Positions 12,059 through 24,000 of a stretch of DNA of 64,000 bases are shown in pieces. Numbering within the stretch: the first letter of the stretch is position 1; each line of letters begins with the position of its first letter. The notes beneath the pieces were generated by a model. It had not been told where the DNA came from. It did not search any database and was given only the letters and a program-made list of their open reading frames with translations. Position numbers and translations under genes: made by a program. The stretch comes from Rhynchospora pubera (lineage: Eukaryota > Streptophyta > Magnoliopsida > Poales > Cyperaceae), in contig CM051459.1 of NCBI GenBank assembly GCA_028095005.1, forward strand, positions 15,238,699 through 15,302,698, read 5' to 3'.

Positions 12059-12580
12059 ATGAAGTGCAAGCTCCACCCCTTCCACAACGGCGTCGGTGTG
12101 TGCGCTGCATGCCTCCATGACCGCCTCCGGTCCCTCATCCCTACAGACAAGCACCCATCAAGCCATAAACCCAATAGCACTTCCTCTCCACCAACTCTCT
12201 CTGCTTCAACCCCACCGCCGCCGGTTCTCTTTCCCCGATCTGTGTCTCCTTATGTCCCTGCCTCATCTCGAAAAAGAACATTACATTTCTTCCATACACC
12301 TCAGGCTGGCCCCGCCACCACTTACACAACTGAGAAGGGATCACGTGGAGGGAAGGTCAAGTTCTCCTTCCTGTATTCACTTTTGGGCCTCTTTTCGAAA
12401 GATAAAGTGCGAATGAACTCTTCAAGTCCACGATGGATGCACCGTTTGATGCGACGTGGTAGGAGAAGGAAGTGCCATGTGGATGATGTGCAGTCAGCAA
12501 GGAAGTGTCCTGCCGGAGCAGCCATGTCAGCTGGTCATAACTTGTCATGGAAACTGGCGGATACAGGTAGATTTCAGTAA
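12059..12580 (+). CDS. Small protein with OCTOPUS/DUF740-like Cys-His motif
   Basis: A single-exon frame of 173 residues. It opens with MKCKLHPFHNGVGVCAACL then DRLRSLI. This matches the N-terminal C-x3-H ... G-V-C-A-x-C-L-x2-RL motif of plant OPS/DUF740-related proteins, where the Cys/His residues may bind a metal. A Ser/Pro-rich linker follows (33-70), then FHTPQAGP (77-84), like the FYSTPQVGP phrase I associate with this family, then the hydrophobic FSFLYSLLGLF (102-112). A basic stretch, RWMHRLMRRGRRRK, lies near 125-138. The protein seems short for the family (often ~300 residues), and the last ~40 residues match nothing I know, so it may be a short member or a truncated copy. Molecular function is not established from sequence. 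Confidence 0.6.
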   Translation: MKCKLHPFHNGVGVCAACLHDRLRSLIPTDKHPSSHKPNSTSSPPTLSASTPPPPVLFPRSVSPYVPASSRKRTLHFFHTPQAGPATTYTTEKGSRGGKVKFSFLYSLLGLFSKDKVRMNSSSPRWMHRLMRRGRRRKCHVDDVQSARKCPAGAAMSAGHNLSWKLADTGRFQ

Positions 12581-12989
12581 ATTAGAAGGCTTTCATTTTT
12601 TTTGTTTTATATTTCCTTTTGTTTGGTTATTTATTACTTTTTTGGGCATATTAACTCTAGAAATGAAATTGTTGTTATATATACTAAATCAGTTTGTAAT
12701 GAAGATTTTCTTTCCTTACGAAGAGTTGTATTATTATGAAGAAGTGAATATATCGCAATAGGAACTCTTTTTCCTTGTATTTTCTATTTTTTTTTACTTG
12801 TTAAAATCAGTTAGATGATACGAAAATTACAAAATTAAATGTTGTCCCTTTCAAGAAAAATCAAGGGATGGAAATCAATTTCAAGGCGCCCTTCTTCCGT
12901 GTACACATATGATTCTTTACTTCAAGAGCTTCAAATTTTTGTGTAAAAAAAATGTAATTCGATGTATTAAGACAAATTTGGGATTTAAC

Positions 12990-13029
<40 letters not shown>

Positions 13030-15318
13030 GATGATAAATCGACAATAAATAATGATCAGACATATACCTTAGCATTTGCTTGTACCCTATAATAATTTAT
13101 TTAGTGCATGAGTGCATGTCATTTTCTGAGCACTTGGACTCATAGTGGGAGTCTGAGAAAGATGGTGGCGTCAGAGCCAAGACAAGGAGAGCGAATTAGT
13201 CGGTCAAATATTTTATTACTTTTTGGTAATTAAAGAGAAATTTTTGGTTAAAATTTTCCTTTGTCTTTTTCTTTTTAGCAATATTCTTTTTAGCAATACA
13301 AGAGTGCTTTGTATTTGCAACGTAATGTGATCTGTCCTAACTAAACATCACATGGCCCTTTGGAATCAGTCCTTAATTTGGCGCCATTCAAGCGCCTAAT
13401 TATGTGTGTTTTGGGCTTATATAAATTTACCCTCCTTAATTGGGTTTTGTGATTCCTCTTGTGGAAAGAAGATTACCAATTATTAGCTAATAAGTTTTGA
13501 CTACAACTAATTGAGTGGACCTTTCAAAAATTTTAAGCAAATTATTTAATACGTCTCTACTCTCTAGTCGATTCACCTTCAATTGGACCTTTTGTGCTCA
13601 TCTACTCTGTGGAGATCCAGTCGCTTGTGTACGGATGTCCTGGACTCGTATGTTGTCAAACTTATCATATGTAGGATTAAGTCATTCATAATGATATTGA
13701 CACAATTAAAAGTGCATACTTGTCATGAAAGAGTGATGATGTTAACGTTTGTACCTTAAGTCTCTTGTTGCTGTTGGTTGGTGACCTATATGCATTCTTA
13801 TCAGTGATTTTATTACGCTTGTGATTTACTAACTTATCTGCACAGTGCCATGTTTACACGATCTTAAAAATTTATAGGAGCGACAATAAATTGGAAGTGC
13901 GGACACATGTGCGAACATCACGTGGCCTTTAAGAATGATCATTCATCAAATTTATCAAATGATCTTATGCAATAGGGTGTTCCAAATGTATTGCTCCATG
14001 TTTGTCTGGCTCAAGCACGAATGTGTCTGTCACAAATGTTATGCCAATTTGTATCAGAAATATGATCCATAAACACCATAAAAAACATCTAAAAAAATAG
14101 AAAAAGAATATGGAAAAAATATGTTAGTTTCGAAATGAAATAGAAAATAAATAATTAACTATCGGTTAGGTTTTAGTTATATCACGGTTACGTCATGCTG
14201 TGTCAAAAATTTAAATCTATAAATTAATATATCGTACGTCTAATTAAATACACAATATATACATGAATATGTCATCCCAAAATAGATATATTGCGTACTT
14301 GTCGCGCAACTATGTTTATACTCAGATGCATGTAAACCGTAATATATCAGTTGCGCCGTTTAAAAAATGAATAAACTAGCTGTGTTAAGTATTCTACTTC
14401 ACTGCGTACACACAGACAGAGCCAAAGAAAAAAAAAAAAAAATCAGATGAGGTCATATATCATATATCAATACAATGATCATATCAAACTTATTATATTA
14501 TAATTAGGCGGTCAATAATTGAACAAATTTTATAAAATACAGGGGTCATATGTAATTAGTTTAAGAAAAATGCATATGTAACATAAAATGGAGTATACAC
14601 ATAAATGTATTGTTTAATTAAAAATATATATATACGGGGACATTGTCCCATTCTCAACTACTACATCCACCCGTGTACATGATTCTTTGAACCAAGGATG
14701 CCGCTAAGCAACATGCGTGTCGACACTGCTGGCATTCATGCACTTGAACATAGAAGATCAACACTAATAGATAAGTGACACCTGGACTGGGTTCCTTCCA
14801 ACAATTGCACTCACCCAAGCAGAAAATGCCTGACCAGACCATCCCTATTAAGCTTCCCCTGTTGTTTTCTAACACCGACTGTGTTTAGCAAATAGTCAAG
14901 TTTAACGGCCAGTTAGATTGTGAGAATCTTCAATCAGGTGAGCTGGTTCTTCAATTTAGTCCATCTTTTCTCTGTCTGATTTTTCCAAAAAAGAACCCAT
15001 TAAAATGGGCTCTGTTACTGTCAAAGAAATTCATGAAATAACTATTTTTCGGTGTCAGGGCTTGGTTCAATCAATTGAGAATTAAAATCGAGTGAATGTA
15101 ATTTAACAATTTACAGTTCAATTTTTTTTTTCAATATTTAGATTATGGGAATGAACTCCTTCAATTATGTAAATTTTCTTATTATATATCCATCCATCAT
15201 ATTAAATCTCCTTCAATTATGCAGAGGCTGCAGTTCCTTGTTTCCTCTCAGAAATCCAGCTGCCTCTGATTTGTACACAACCATAGCAGTGGTGTGATTT
15301 CATGGGATTTATCTATAA
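12581..15318. other. Intergenic AT-rich DNA
   Basis: No gene is supported over 2.7 kb. The only distinct feature I see is the GA microsatellite at 12994-13028. A frame on the minus strand at 14654-14875 has a more balanced composition than its surroundings but no recognisable domain. Confidence 0.4.
12994..13028. repeat. (GA)n microsatellite
   Basis: About seventeen uninterrupted GA units. Confidence 0.9.
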
Positions 15319-16138
15319 CTAGCATACACGCCCACCCAATGTGTGGGCAAATTTTGATGAAATTATAAGAAAATTTTTATTATTTTCAACTCATATTTAG
15401 ATTAGTACGTAAAGGGCAAGATAATGTTGTTTGCCAATTTTTTTCATCAAATTCTTTTTTCTTTTCTTAAAAAAGGACAAGATAGCGATCGACCGTGGGC
15501 AGTCATTATAATGTCATGTTGGCTCATTTTGGTCTTGTTAATTGCACAATCAAATCAATTGCCACTTGATTATGTCTTCTCCATGGGATTATAATATCTA
15601 TATATTTCTTTGTAGGTGCTATGAAAGTTTAATATCCTGGCTTCACAAAATTTTGAGTATTGCAAAGAAATAGAAAACTATAGCATGTTAAGAACGAGTT
15701 TTGGAAATTCAAATCAACTAAATATCATTTGACACTTTTTGACAACAACATCATTTAAATTAACTTATTCAGGCATAGATAAGCAAGGATTAGCAGATGA
15801 ATAAACTAAAGCATCTTCTCCATTTAGGTTTACAGGATAGTTCGCATTCTGTTGAAACCATAAAACATATCTCATGAATGAACTAAATAAAATTTATATC
15901 AATGAGAGAATAGCACATTTCTAGGTACTTTTTTTTTTTTGGGAAAAAACCTACTCTAGGCACTCGCAACCTAACAATGTATAGCATTTCACAGATTTCC
16001 AATTTGCACACCCAATCAACCATATAATTTGGTCCCGTTATAATCATTTGTATAATTACAGATTCAAGAATTATGTAAGCAGTATTATCTATGCCAAATA
16101 TATACTAAATTAAACTTTATAAAAACATGCTCGATAAC

Positions 16139-16634
16139 CTGTTCTAGAACAGTAGGATATCTCGACCCTTTTCAACTGTATCCCGGTAAATTCTGTGCAC
16201 AAGCCTCACATCAGCATCTACAGAAATGTTACAAAATTACATAAGAAATACTATATATCAAATTAATTTGATTTTAAAAAAATATACAAAATTGAAATCG
16301 TCATCTAGCAGGGTAAAAAACTAAGTTAACATTATTGGAGTTGTACCGGCATTGATGATAACATATGTACCAGTGCATGGTATAGTAATTATTTATTATG
16401 TACCTGTATCAACAAATAATTTCACATTCATGAGCTCTCTAATGCATGGATCATGAAATACCAAGATACCCTCCAAAACAATAACATCTGATGGGCTCAC
16501 CTGAAATGTGTTCATTTCATTAGAATCAAAAATTGAAAGCTACAACCAAAATTGTACGATTCTGACGTACCTTTCGTTCAGGAAATACATTCTTATGTGT
16601 TTTGAAGCCATAATTAGGTATGCTGACTTCATTT
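16139..16634 (-). pseudogene. Uridine kinase-like gene fragment (three exons, frameshifted)
   Basis: Three exon-like blocks with GT-AG borders lie at 16571-16634, 16404-16500 and 16139-16217. Translated in order they give IPNYGFKTHKNVFPERK, then VSPSDVIVLEGILVFHDP..., then DADVRLVHRIYRDTVEKGRDI. This is the uridine kinase/UPRT-like (UKL) core just downstream of its P-loop exon. The third exon is one base short after GRDI (five bases where six are expected before the conserved VLEQ), so the frame is broken there. P-loop exons and the phosphoribosyltransferase half are absent nearby. Introns are retained, so it was copied from genomic DNA, not from mRNA. It lies inside the candidate Helitron. 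Confidence 0.8.
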
Positions 16635-16844
16635 CTACATAACAAAAAAAAAAATACCTGATGCTACCATGAGAAGGGCAAAAACAAGGACACAAGATAA
16701 TTTGGCCATCTATTTGTACTAAAACATTTGTTTCTTTTCTTCTTTCTTGATAATTAGTGTACAAAGGATATGACCTGCATACAATTGGGTTTAAAAGGTT
16801 TTTATAGTGGGATTGTACTTTAATTCTTTTCAACAAATTTGATC

Positions 16845-17130
16845 ATTAATGAAAATTTACTGCTAGCTGGAGACCGAAAGATATGTAAACTGGTATCTAA
16901 CAATATCTTTGTTATTCAATAGAAGGAAGCTAATATCTTACAAGATTTTTACAAGCTAACTGTAAGCTCACAAATTAATTTTTTTCAATAGACTTTCTTA
17001 TCTGTGAGCTTACAGTTAGCTTGTAAAAATCTTGTAAGATATTAGCATCCTTCTATTGAATAACAAAGATATTGTTAGATACCGGTTTACATATCTTTCG
17101 GTCTCCAGCTAGCGGTAAATTTTCGTTAAT
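16845..17130. repeat. Near-perfect 128-bp inverted repeat (hairpin)
   Basis: Left arm 16845-16972 and right arm 17003-17130 are reverse complements with four mismatches in 128 positions (about 97%), separated by a 30-base loop. RNA from either strand would form a long, almost fully paired hairpin. It could be a foldback/MITE or a young hairpin-RNA locus. I find no clear target-site duplication and no further copy of the arm sequence in the window. Confidence 0.9.
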
Positions 17131-18037
17131 TACAGCCAATCATCTATATTCAAAATCCTATTTGGAGATTTGCCTCCTACATTCCATGTAGAAACAAAAA
17201 TCCTACAGATAAGCACATTAAGAAGAATTAGTAGTATTAGATTTTCTTTTTAATAAGAAATAGAAAATAAAATTGCATTTTAAATAGGTACCTATAATTT
17301 TGCACATCAGTTACGTGAGCCACATCATAGTCACTTCTACCCCAATTGTACTTTCTAAAAAATTATTCTATCATCAAAACTGAAATGCCAGTAAAATATA
17401 GATATGTTTTAGATAAATGTTTAAAATGTTAGAAAAATTGAGTACTTTTTAGATAAATGTGGTTGGGAGGACTTTTAGGAAACCACTTTTTTTCACTGAC
17501 ATAGCACACATGAAATTTCCCACATTATAATCTAGTAAATTCCCCTTTAATTATGATTTATGAATACTTACAGGAGCTAAATGATCATATTGTAAGGTTA
17601 ATTAAGTTGTTTTCTCTAACTGTGAGTGCCCCTGTCAATTAATTATTGTCACTTTCCAACCCTCCTTTTACGCAAATCCAAGGAAGAAAAATAAGGATAA
17701 ATTAAACGAAAATACCGGAGAATAGATTCCAAAATTAGAAAAAAAATAGGTCCAAATTATAAGATGAAATACCTTGCACCAGGGGGGCTGCTGGAATGGG
17801 CGAGAAAGAATCTAAAGCTGAGATAGCAAATGGGTACACCACAAGGCACTATGTAAATGGAGCAAATCAGTAGGGAACAAAAAAAACTCCTCCAGACACT
17901 GACGCTCACCCCCCAGATCTCAATGTACCAGAAATTTGCTTTATACCTTGAGAAATAATTTGTAATTCTATAAGGACTCAAAGTTCACTATTTTACCACA
18001 TCCAGATAATTAGAACAAATTAACAATATTCCTGCAT

Positions 18038-18119
18038 AATTTCTTGATGGAATGACAAAAATAAAAGGGAAAAGAACGCTAAACGAAAGACTGACAAAAA
18101 TTTCTTGATGGAATGACAA
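18038..18119. repeat. Short direct repeat beside the P450-reductase fragment
   Basis: The 20-base phrase 'tttcttgatggaatgacaaa' occurs at about 18040-18059 and 18100-18119, 60 bases apart. The second copy abuts the point where similarity to P450 reductase stops (18121), so it may mark a joining or slippage event during fragment capture. Confidence 0.7.
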
Positions 18120-18120
18120 A

Positions 18121-18186
18121 TCAGCTTCCTCCACGGTCTCAATGTAATTCTTTACATATACACCAACATGGTCTCCAGTTTCGTAA
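18121..18186 (-). pseudogene. NADPH-cytochrome P450 reductase exon fragment
   Basis: After a pyrimidine-rich acceptor (…ttctttctttttcag, minus strand) the exon reads YETGDHVGVYVKNYIETVEE then AD. This is the well-conserved start of the FAD-binding/connecting domain region of plant cytochrome P450 reductase (YE[TA]GDHVGVY.EN..E.VEEA). Similarity stops after EEAD, and neither the FMN domain nor the NADPH-binding domain is encoded nearby. It is therefore a captured partial exon, not a gene. It shares the minus orientation of the uridine-kinase fragment 1.5 kb away. Confidence 0.75.
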
Positions 18187-18797
18187 CTGAAAAAGAAAGA
18201 AAATTTCGGAATTAATTGAAAATTTTGAATGAGATGTACTAACCCTAGCCGCTGCAACCTTGATTTGTTGTGGAATGTTTCTTATCTGGCCGCGATGGGA
18301 AAGTGAGGAGGGGGAGCGAAGGTGAGATGGGAACGGAGCGAAGGTGAGATCGGGTTTCTTTTCTGAGATTTGTTTCCGTTTCTGAGCAGCGAAGGCAGGG
18401 ATACCGCGAGGGGAAAATGAGGAGGGGGAGCGTGTTTCCTTTTGTGAGAAGGGAACGGAGAGACGGGCAAAAAAATGTTGACAAAAAATTAAAACACGAA
18501 GCAAGGGATCGAACTCGCGTGTGTATAAGCGCGAAGAATCGAACAGCTGATGGGCGGCCAAAACTTCGCTTAGTCTCCACGCAGCTAAAGTTTAACAGCG
18601 AAAGTTAACATGTCTATACGAAAGGTTTAAACCTTTTAACTCGTTATTTAATCCAGACCACTGATCTGATTAGATCATAATCTATCTATGATCTATATTG
18701 CATTGGATAAACAATTGTTTGCACCTTTGGATTCAAATTTGGATAGACCTTTAGACTGGTGCTTTTATAAGTAAGTAAAGATAAGTAAAGATAAAGA

Positions 18798-19801
18798 TTT
18801 GATACAAAACCATTCCATCAAGCCGAAATAATTTTCCATTTTTATTTTATTTTATAAAATATTTTTTCCTATGTTGCAAAAGTAGTGTTAAAATCACAGC
18901 GCCATTACATTATAAGAAATAATTTTGCATTCAAATACCATCTCGATTCCATGAATAAATACGCTGTAACAATATATCAGGCATCGACTTATTATAATAG
19001 CAATTAAAAACTACAAAAATAAAGGGGTTTTAGCTAAAATGTGATCTTTACTAGAAAACATTTAGCTTCAGATTTGTCGTATCAAAACAAAAGTTAATAA
19101 TAAAATAGTCTATTTCCTTCTAATATTTCATGGCATGATGGAAGTACATGGATAAAAAGGTTCTTCGTACAGCGCAACAAACAAGCCCAAACCAACGAAA
19201 ATTAAGCTCCATTTCCAACAAATTACAAACAGACGGTTAAAACTGGCATGGTTCCAGCATGAGTTACCATTGCAAAAGCACAAAGCATGATACCAATATA
19301 AACAAGACAATTACATAATCACTCAGGGTCAGGACTCAGGACCACAAAATATAAACAAGACAAAAACACAGAAAAAAAGAACATAAGTGCGGCTCACATA
19401 CTTTACAATATTTCCTTGACCAAAGCAAAGTCAAAAGCAGTATTACTCGGGTGAAGCAAAAAAACATATTGCATTATATTACTCGTAGCAACACGTATGC
19501 TCAGTCCCCTTAATATCCTCGATTGTTCTTGCAGACCCAAAAACACATGGCACCAACCCAATCTAAATTTAACTTTTGCCTCAATGACTAGAATTAGGAA
19601 TAAAAAAAAGAAAACATCAACAAATACTAACATATAGCCAACATCTTACAAGTTCTAAAACAAATGCTAACAAACAGGCACATGGCTTTCTCAACCACAG
19701 TAAAACTCTACTGATCAAACACTTCTCTACGAACTATCAACATGATCTGGGTTGAAGGTGTATACTTGATATGATTTTATTTTCTTTATTTCTCGTCTCC
19801 T
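18798..19801. other. 3' flank of the RABH1 gene
   Basis: AT-rich DNA with no conserved frame on either strand. The part nearest 19801 should hold the 3' UTR of the minus-strand RABH1 gene. Confidence 0.4.
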
Positions 19802-22800
19802 TCAGCAGCTGCAGCCACCAGCCTGTTGTGGAGAGCCAGCGTTGGCATTGGAGGCCTTGAGGTTAACATCAACCATATCCTCTTGCTTTGTTGAAGTCAG
19901 AGTCTCCATCCCAGGTAGAGCTGCCGCTATTTTCCTGAATAGTGCCTGCACATCACAGCACAAATCACGTTAGTGTTGTTTCTTTATTTTTTCCCCCCAA
20001 AAAACAATATACGCAGAAAGAACCTTCACATCAGAGTAGCTGTGTGATCAGGTACCACTCATATTAAGTATACACAACAAAATGTGTGCGGTTTTCTTAT
20101 CACGCCACTTCAATTTCAGATTGAAATGGATTCTTATCTTAAATTGTACTTGATCTAAATTTAAGTGGAGAATAGGATGTATCAACAATTAAATTTATAA
20201 TATTTAACTGAAAATAATATTTGAAATTAAATCAAAGTTAATATTTGCAAATATAAATACCATACTTTAGGAGTTATCAATACGATATCATCATTAAAAA
20301 GAAATTGAGATTTCGTGCTTGATTTGCTGTTCATTTGATGATTTGAATCTTTCGATAATCTGATTGCAAAGGCAATATAAATTGATATTTAAATCTCTCA
20401 ATATTTGATAATTAAGCTAATATTTCTATTAATAAGTTTCTCTAAACTTTTTTTGGGATTTTAAAGCTTTTTAGAGTGAATTTGAGATATACTGTCAAGA
20501 TTTGTCAAGTAACTTTATTGCCAAAAGACTCTATTTGGTTCAGTCTGTTGCTAATCAAAGATAGTCCAGTTGGTCTATTGGTGATAGTCAGTTGTTCAAT
20601 GAAGAAATATCTCCGAATTCACCAACTATCTAATATAAACCATGAATTGATTCATAAAATGGAAAAGGCCCTTCAGCCCGATTTTAGGAACATACCAAAA
20701 GTCAAGAGAAACAAAATGAAAAGAAATTAACAGAAATTTTGGTTGAGCTAAGCGAGAGTTTTTGTTTCAGTTTCATCTCTGCATGATTTTTAGAACTATA
20801 AAAAATTCAGTGATCAAACTTGATGCATTGATGAAGCCAATTCTTGCTAAAAGAGAGACCCATAGAACCATATCCTTAGTATCACAACAATAGCTCATAC
20901 TGGCAACTGAAATTTCTGCATATTACAATAAAGCAGTATAGCAAAAGAAAATCCTTCGAAGCATCTTAGAGAGAAAAACAAACCTTGATATTGAACCCAG
21001 CTTTTGCACTAGTCTCGATAAACATCACACCTAGCTCCTGTGCTTTCGCTTCTCCTTCCTCTATGGATACTTGCCTTTTTTACATCACAGTATCAAAATT
21101 TCATTTATTTGTCAGATTAAAGACAAGCTTGGTTGCACATTTGAGGCTAAACTGATCTTAAAATGAACACACATATGGTTAGTGGTGGTAAATTGGTGTT
21201 CAATTTAACATCCAGGAAATTATCCACATAAAATAAAATCAGTGCCAGGTACTATTGTAAAGGAGAAAAATGTAGAATGAAAATTAAGGTACCTCTTGTC
21301 AACAAGGTCAGTCTTGTTACCAACAAGAACAATAATGACATCACTGCCCCTCTCTGTGCGAACCTCTTCAATCCACTTTGATGTGTTTAGAAATGATTGT
21401 CTGCCTGTCCCAATGTATGAAAATAAACTTAAATAGGAAATTCCTCATAAAAAGTACAGAGAGCCAGCTGAAATATTGGCACTTATAACAACCAAAGATG
21501 AGAAATTTAAGATACCATGTGATCTTCTTATAAGATAACTTAAGTTTGTTTGGTTTAAATTAGGTTATATGAAGGAACCAGTTCTTTATTAAGGCTTCAG
21601 CAGAAATACAACAACTCTACTGCAGGTAATGTGCTCTAACAATTGGCTATAGATATATGATGATAAAATAACATACTGGCGACATCATAAACAATAACAG
21701 CAACTGAAGAGTCACGGATGTAGCTCGGAATAAGACTCCTAAATCTCTCTTGTCCAGCTGTATCCCTGTAATTGAAAATTAATCACTAATAAGAACAAGA
21801 AAAAGAGGCATGAAGACAGCTGATGAAGAAAAATAGAAAAAATAAATAAATGAGAAACGAGGCAGCATATTACTTTTAGGGTAATAATTAATTTGCACTA
21901 ATCATGACATCACAGTCTGGTCTAGAAACATCATATAGTGTATTGTTTTACATTTCAGTCTAAAGTGATTGATCAAAGTTTATGCTTTGGCCACTGCATA
22001 ATTGAGCTTTAAACATCTAATTCTAGCTGAATATGGATTTTGTACCAGAAATACCAAACAATATGTTTAAGTCCTAGTGATACTGCAATTTGGCTGAAAA
22101 TGATCAATGAGATTCAGCCCCGACAGTTACTTCTGACAATATAGTTTAATGAACTAAAAGGGATATGTTGTTGTACTTATTCTCATTTGTTTACTATGCT
22201 CTGAATACTATTCAGATCCATATGCACAAATAAAAGTCAAGGGGAATATAAAATGGTCTTAGTTAGCTCACATAAACATATAATATGCAAGGTACTGAAA
22301 CCTACCAAAGCTGTAGCCTCACTGTACGGTCCTCCAAGTACATTGTCTTTGAGAGAAAATCAATACCAATGGTAGCCTATAAATTTAATTTAAAAAATAT
22401 TTCCAATTAGAATAGGTAAAAGGAAGTATGTTCTATATTCAAAGCCATGAAGAAATTAATTAAAAAATGATTATCTGTTGTTATCCTAAATGGATGCTGA
22501 ATCATGCTTCCCCTAAAATTCTGGTTTTTAGTATGTTCAGAAGACTGACTAAGAGAACTATTTGAAAACATGACTTCATACAAGTATAATAATCTTATCT
22601 ATCACATTAACCTTAATTTAAAATTTATCGTGGTTGATAAGGACTAATAACACTTTCCCATGTAATAAATACGAGATAAACGTGCTAAAATAGATCTCAT
22701 GGCCATCAATTTCAGATCTGATGCAAATATTAATTGAAAATAAAATTAATACCAAAGAGATCTACTGGAACCAGGACCAATCAAAAATAGATCTGATCCC

Positions 22801-23002
22801 ATGGGAGGCAGTACTAATCTATCACAAAATCGATAATAAATATATGAAATTACTACAAATCGAACAGAAAAGTGATGGATCAAACCTGATAAGTGTTGTC
22901 GAACTTGTCATACATGAACCTAGTGATGATACTCGTCTTTCCGACGGATTGATCGCCTAAGAACACCAGCTTGTACTTCGCTAAAGCAGATACTGGCGCC
23001 AT
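19802..23002 (-). CDS. RABH1: Rab GTPase RABH1 (Rab6 class), 6 exons
   Basis: Small GTPase of the Rab6/RABH1 class, which acts in Golgi and retrograde membrane traffic. Exons (minus): 22886-23002, 22306-22376, 21677-21765, 21293-21404, 20984-21074, 19802-19945. All junctions are GT-AG and the joined frame gives 207 residues, the family length. Motifs are GDQSVGKT (16-23), switch I ATIGIDF from residue 40, WDTAGQE (63-69), NKTD (122-125) and ETSAK (150-154). The C-terminus GGCSC ends in a CXC pair (C205, C207) that is geranylgeranylated in this family. The start MAPVSALAKYKLVFLGDQSV matches Arabidopsis RABH1b closely. Everything needed for function is present. Confidence 0.97.
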
Positions 23003-23031
23003 GGCGATCTCAGAACGAACGAGTAGAAGCG

Positions 23032-23073
23032 TAGAGAGAGAGAGAGAGAGCGAGAGAGCGAGAGAGAGAGAAG
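23032..23073 (-). promoter_or_regulatory. CT-rich 5' leader of RABH1 (GA microsatellite on +)
   Basis: Interrupted (GA)n on the plus strand, thus (CT)n in the RABH1 leader starting about 30 bases before its ATG. CT microsatellites are common in plant 5' UTRs; any effect on expression is inferred. Confidence 0.5.
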
Positions 23074-23075
23074 TG

Positions 23076-23766
23076 GAGGAGAGAGCGAGTGAGCTGGGGC
23101 TTTGTCTCTCGTACTCTCGTCGAATGGGGATCGGAGAAGAGAGAGAACAATAATTAATGGAATCAATTTTTATTTATTTAATTTTCTCTCTGGGGAGTCA
23201 GTGGGGTTTTTATTTTTCTTTTCTTTTTTTTTGGTTTTATGAAGAAAATGGACTTGGCTTGGCTCCCACCCACAGGAGCATTGACCTCGAAAATAATAAA
23301 TCGCATTATATTGTTCGACTTTTTTTTAATAGTAACTTCCGTTCTGTAACTTTTTTTAGACTTTTTATCTGCATTTCTTTTTATATCGTAGTGGGTTGCT
23401 TCTTAGAGTGACCTTATAGCTTATACTAGTAGAAATTTTGTATTGGTTAATACGTAATACATATTTCTAACTTAGTGACTTCTGAGTTGTTGGTGAACTG
23501 ATGCTTGAGCAAATATTTTTCTCTTGTAGTTTAAAGACGGGAAGTTCGAAGGACAAAAGTGGAAAAAGGCTTTGATCACAATGTCTTTTACACGGAATTT
23601 ATTTCAATTGAATTGATTTATCAGAAGTTTGTTAGATTTTTCTTACATCGAAATTCCAACCAAATGACACTAAATTTGTTTATTTTGATAAAAAAAAATT
23701 CTAATGAAATGAAATGCCATGTTAAAGAAAAAGAAATAATAAGATATTGATCATGCCTAAATAGCT
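23076..23766. other. Upstream region of RABH1
   Basis: No gene is seen. It presumably holds the RABH1 promoter. T-rich and AT-rich stretches dominate. Confidence 0.35.
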
Positions 23767-23778
23767 TATCTTTCGGTG

Positions 23779-23988
23779 AATCACATCCTCTACCGACCTT
23801 TTAAGGTCGGTAGAGTGACAACTCCTGATCTAAATCGTTAGATCTAATCTCAACGGTTAAGAGAGCCCGGTGCATGTAACTTAGATTGATAGGCTCGGAA
23901 AATCTTAACCGCCGAGATTAGATCGAACGGCTCGGATCAAGAATTGGTCCTCTACCAACCTCAATAGGTTGGCAGAGGATACGGACCC
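23779..23988. mobile_element. Foldback MITE with 12-bp target duplication
   Basis: The 210-bp segment has inverted ends: ATCCTCTACCGACCT at the left, and the complement of ATCCTCTGCCAACCT at the right. It continues inward as an imperfect palindrome (GATCTAATCTCAACGGTTAA against its complement). It is flanked by the direct repeat 'tatctttcggtg' at 23767-23778 and 23989-24000. It encodes nothing. A Mutator-like MITE is plausible from the long target duplication. The inner phrase resembles the foldbacks at 40687 and 62812. Confidence 0.75.
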
Positions 23989-24000
23989 TATCTTTCGGTG

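Larger units (their letters stand above)
15319..18797 (-). mobile_element. Candidate non-autonomous Helitron with captured gene fragments
   Basis: On the minus strand the 3' end reads GCCCAC, a 7-base loop, GTGGGC, then GTGTATGCTAG followed by T. The 6-bp stem occupies 15330-15335 and 15343-15348 and ends 11 bases before the terminal CTAG (15319-15322). This is the Helitron 3' signature (hairpin, CTRR end, insertion before T). The 5' end is less certain. Near 18781-18797 the minus strand reads ATCTTTACTTAC then TTATAAAAGCACCAG, and three A|TC positions (18781, 18791, 18797) could be the terminus. The interior carries exon fragments of two unrelated genes in the same orientation, which is typical of Helitron capture. 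No Rep/helicase is encoded. An alternative is independent pseudogene fragments next to a decayed element. Confidence 0.55.

Noticed and set aside
14654..14875. 73-codon Cys-rich open frame on the minus strand
   Set aside because: No signal peptide or known cysteine pattern that I recognise, no supporting context; left as non-coding.
16139..18186. A functional uridine kinase or P450-reductase gene
   Set aside because: Most exons of both are missing, one exon is frameshifted, and both fragments sit within a candidate Helitron.
18139..18580. Open frames of up to 140 codons on the minus strand
   Set aside because: Low-complexity Ser/Pro/Arg products overlapping the P450-reductase fragment in another frame; no conserved domain.
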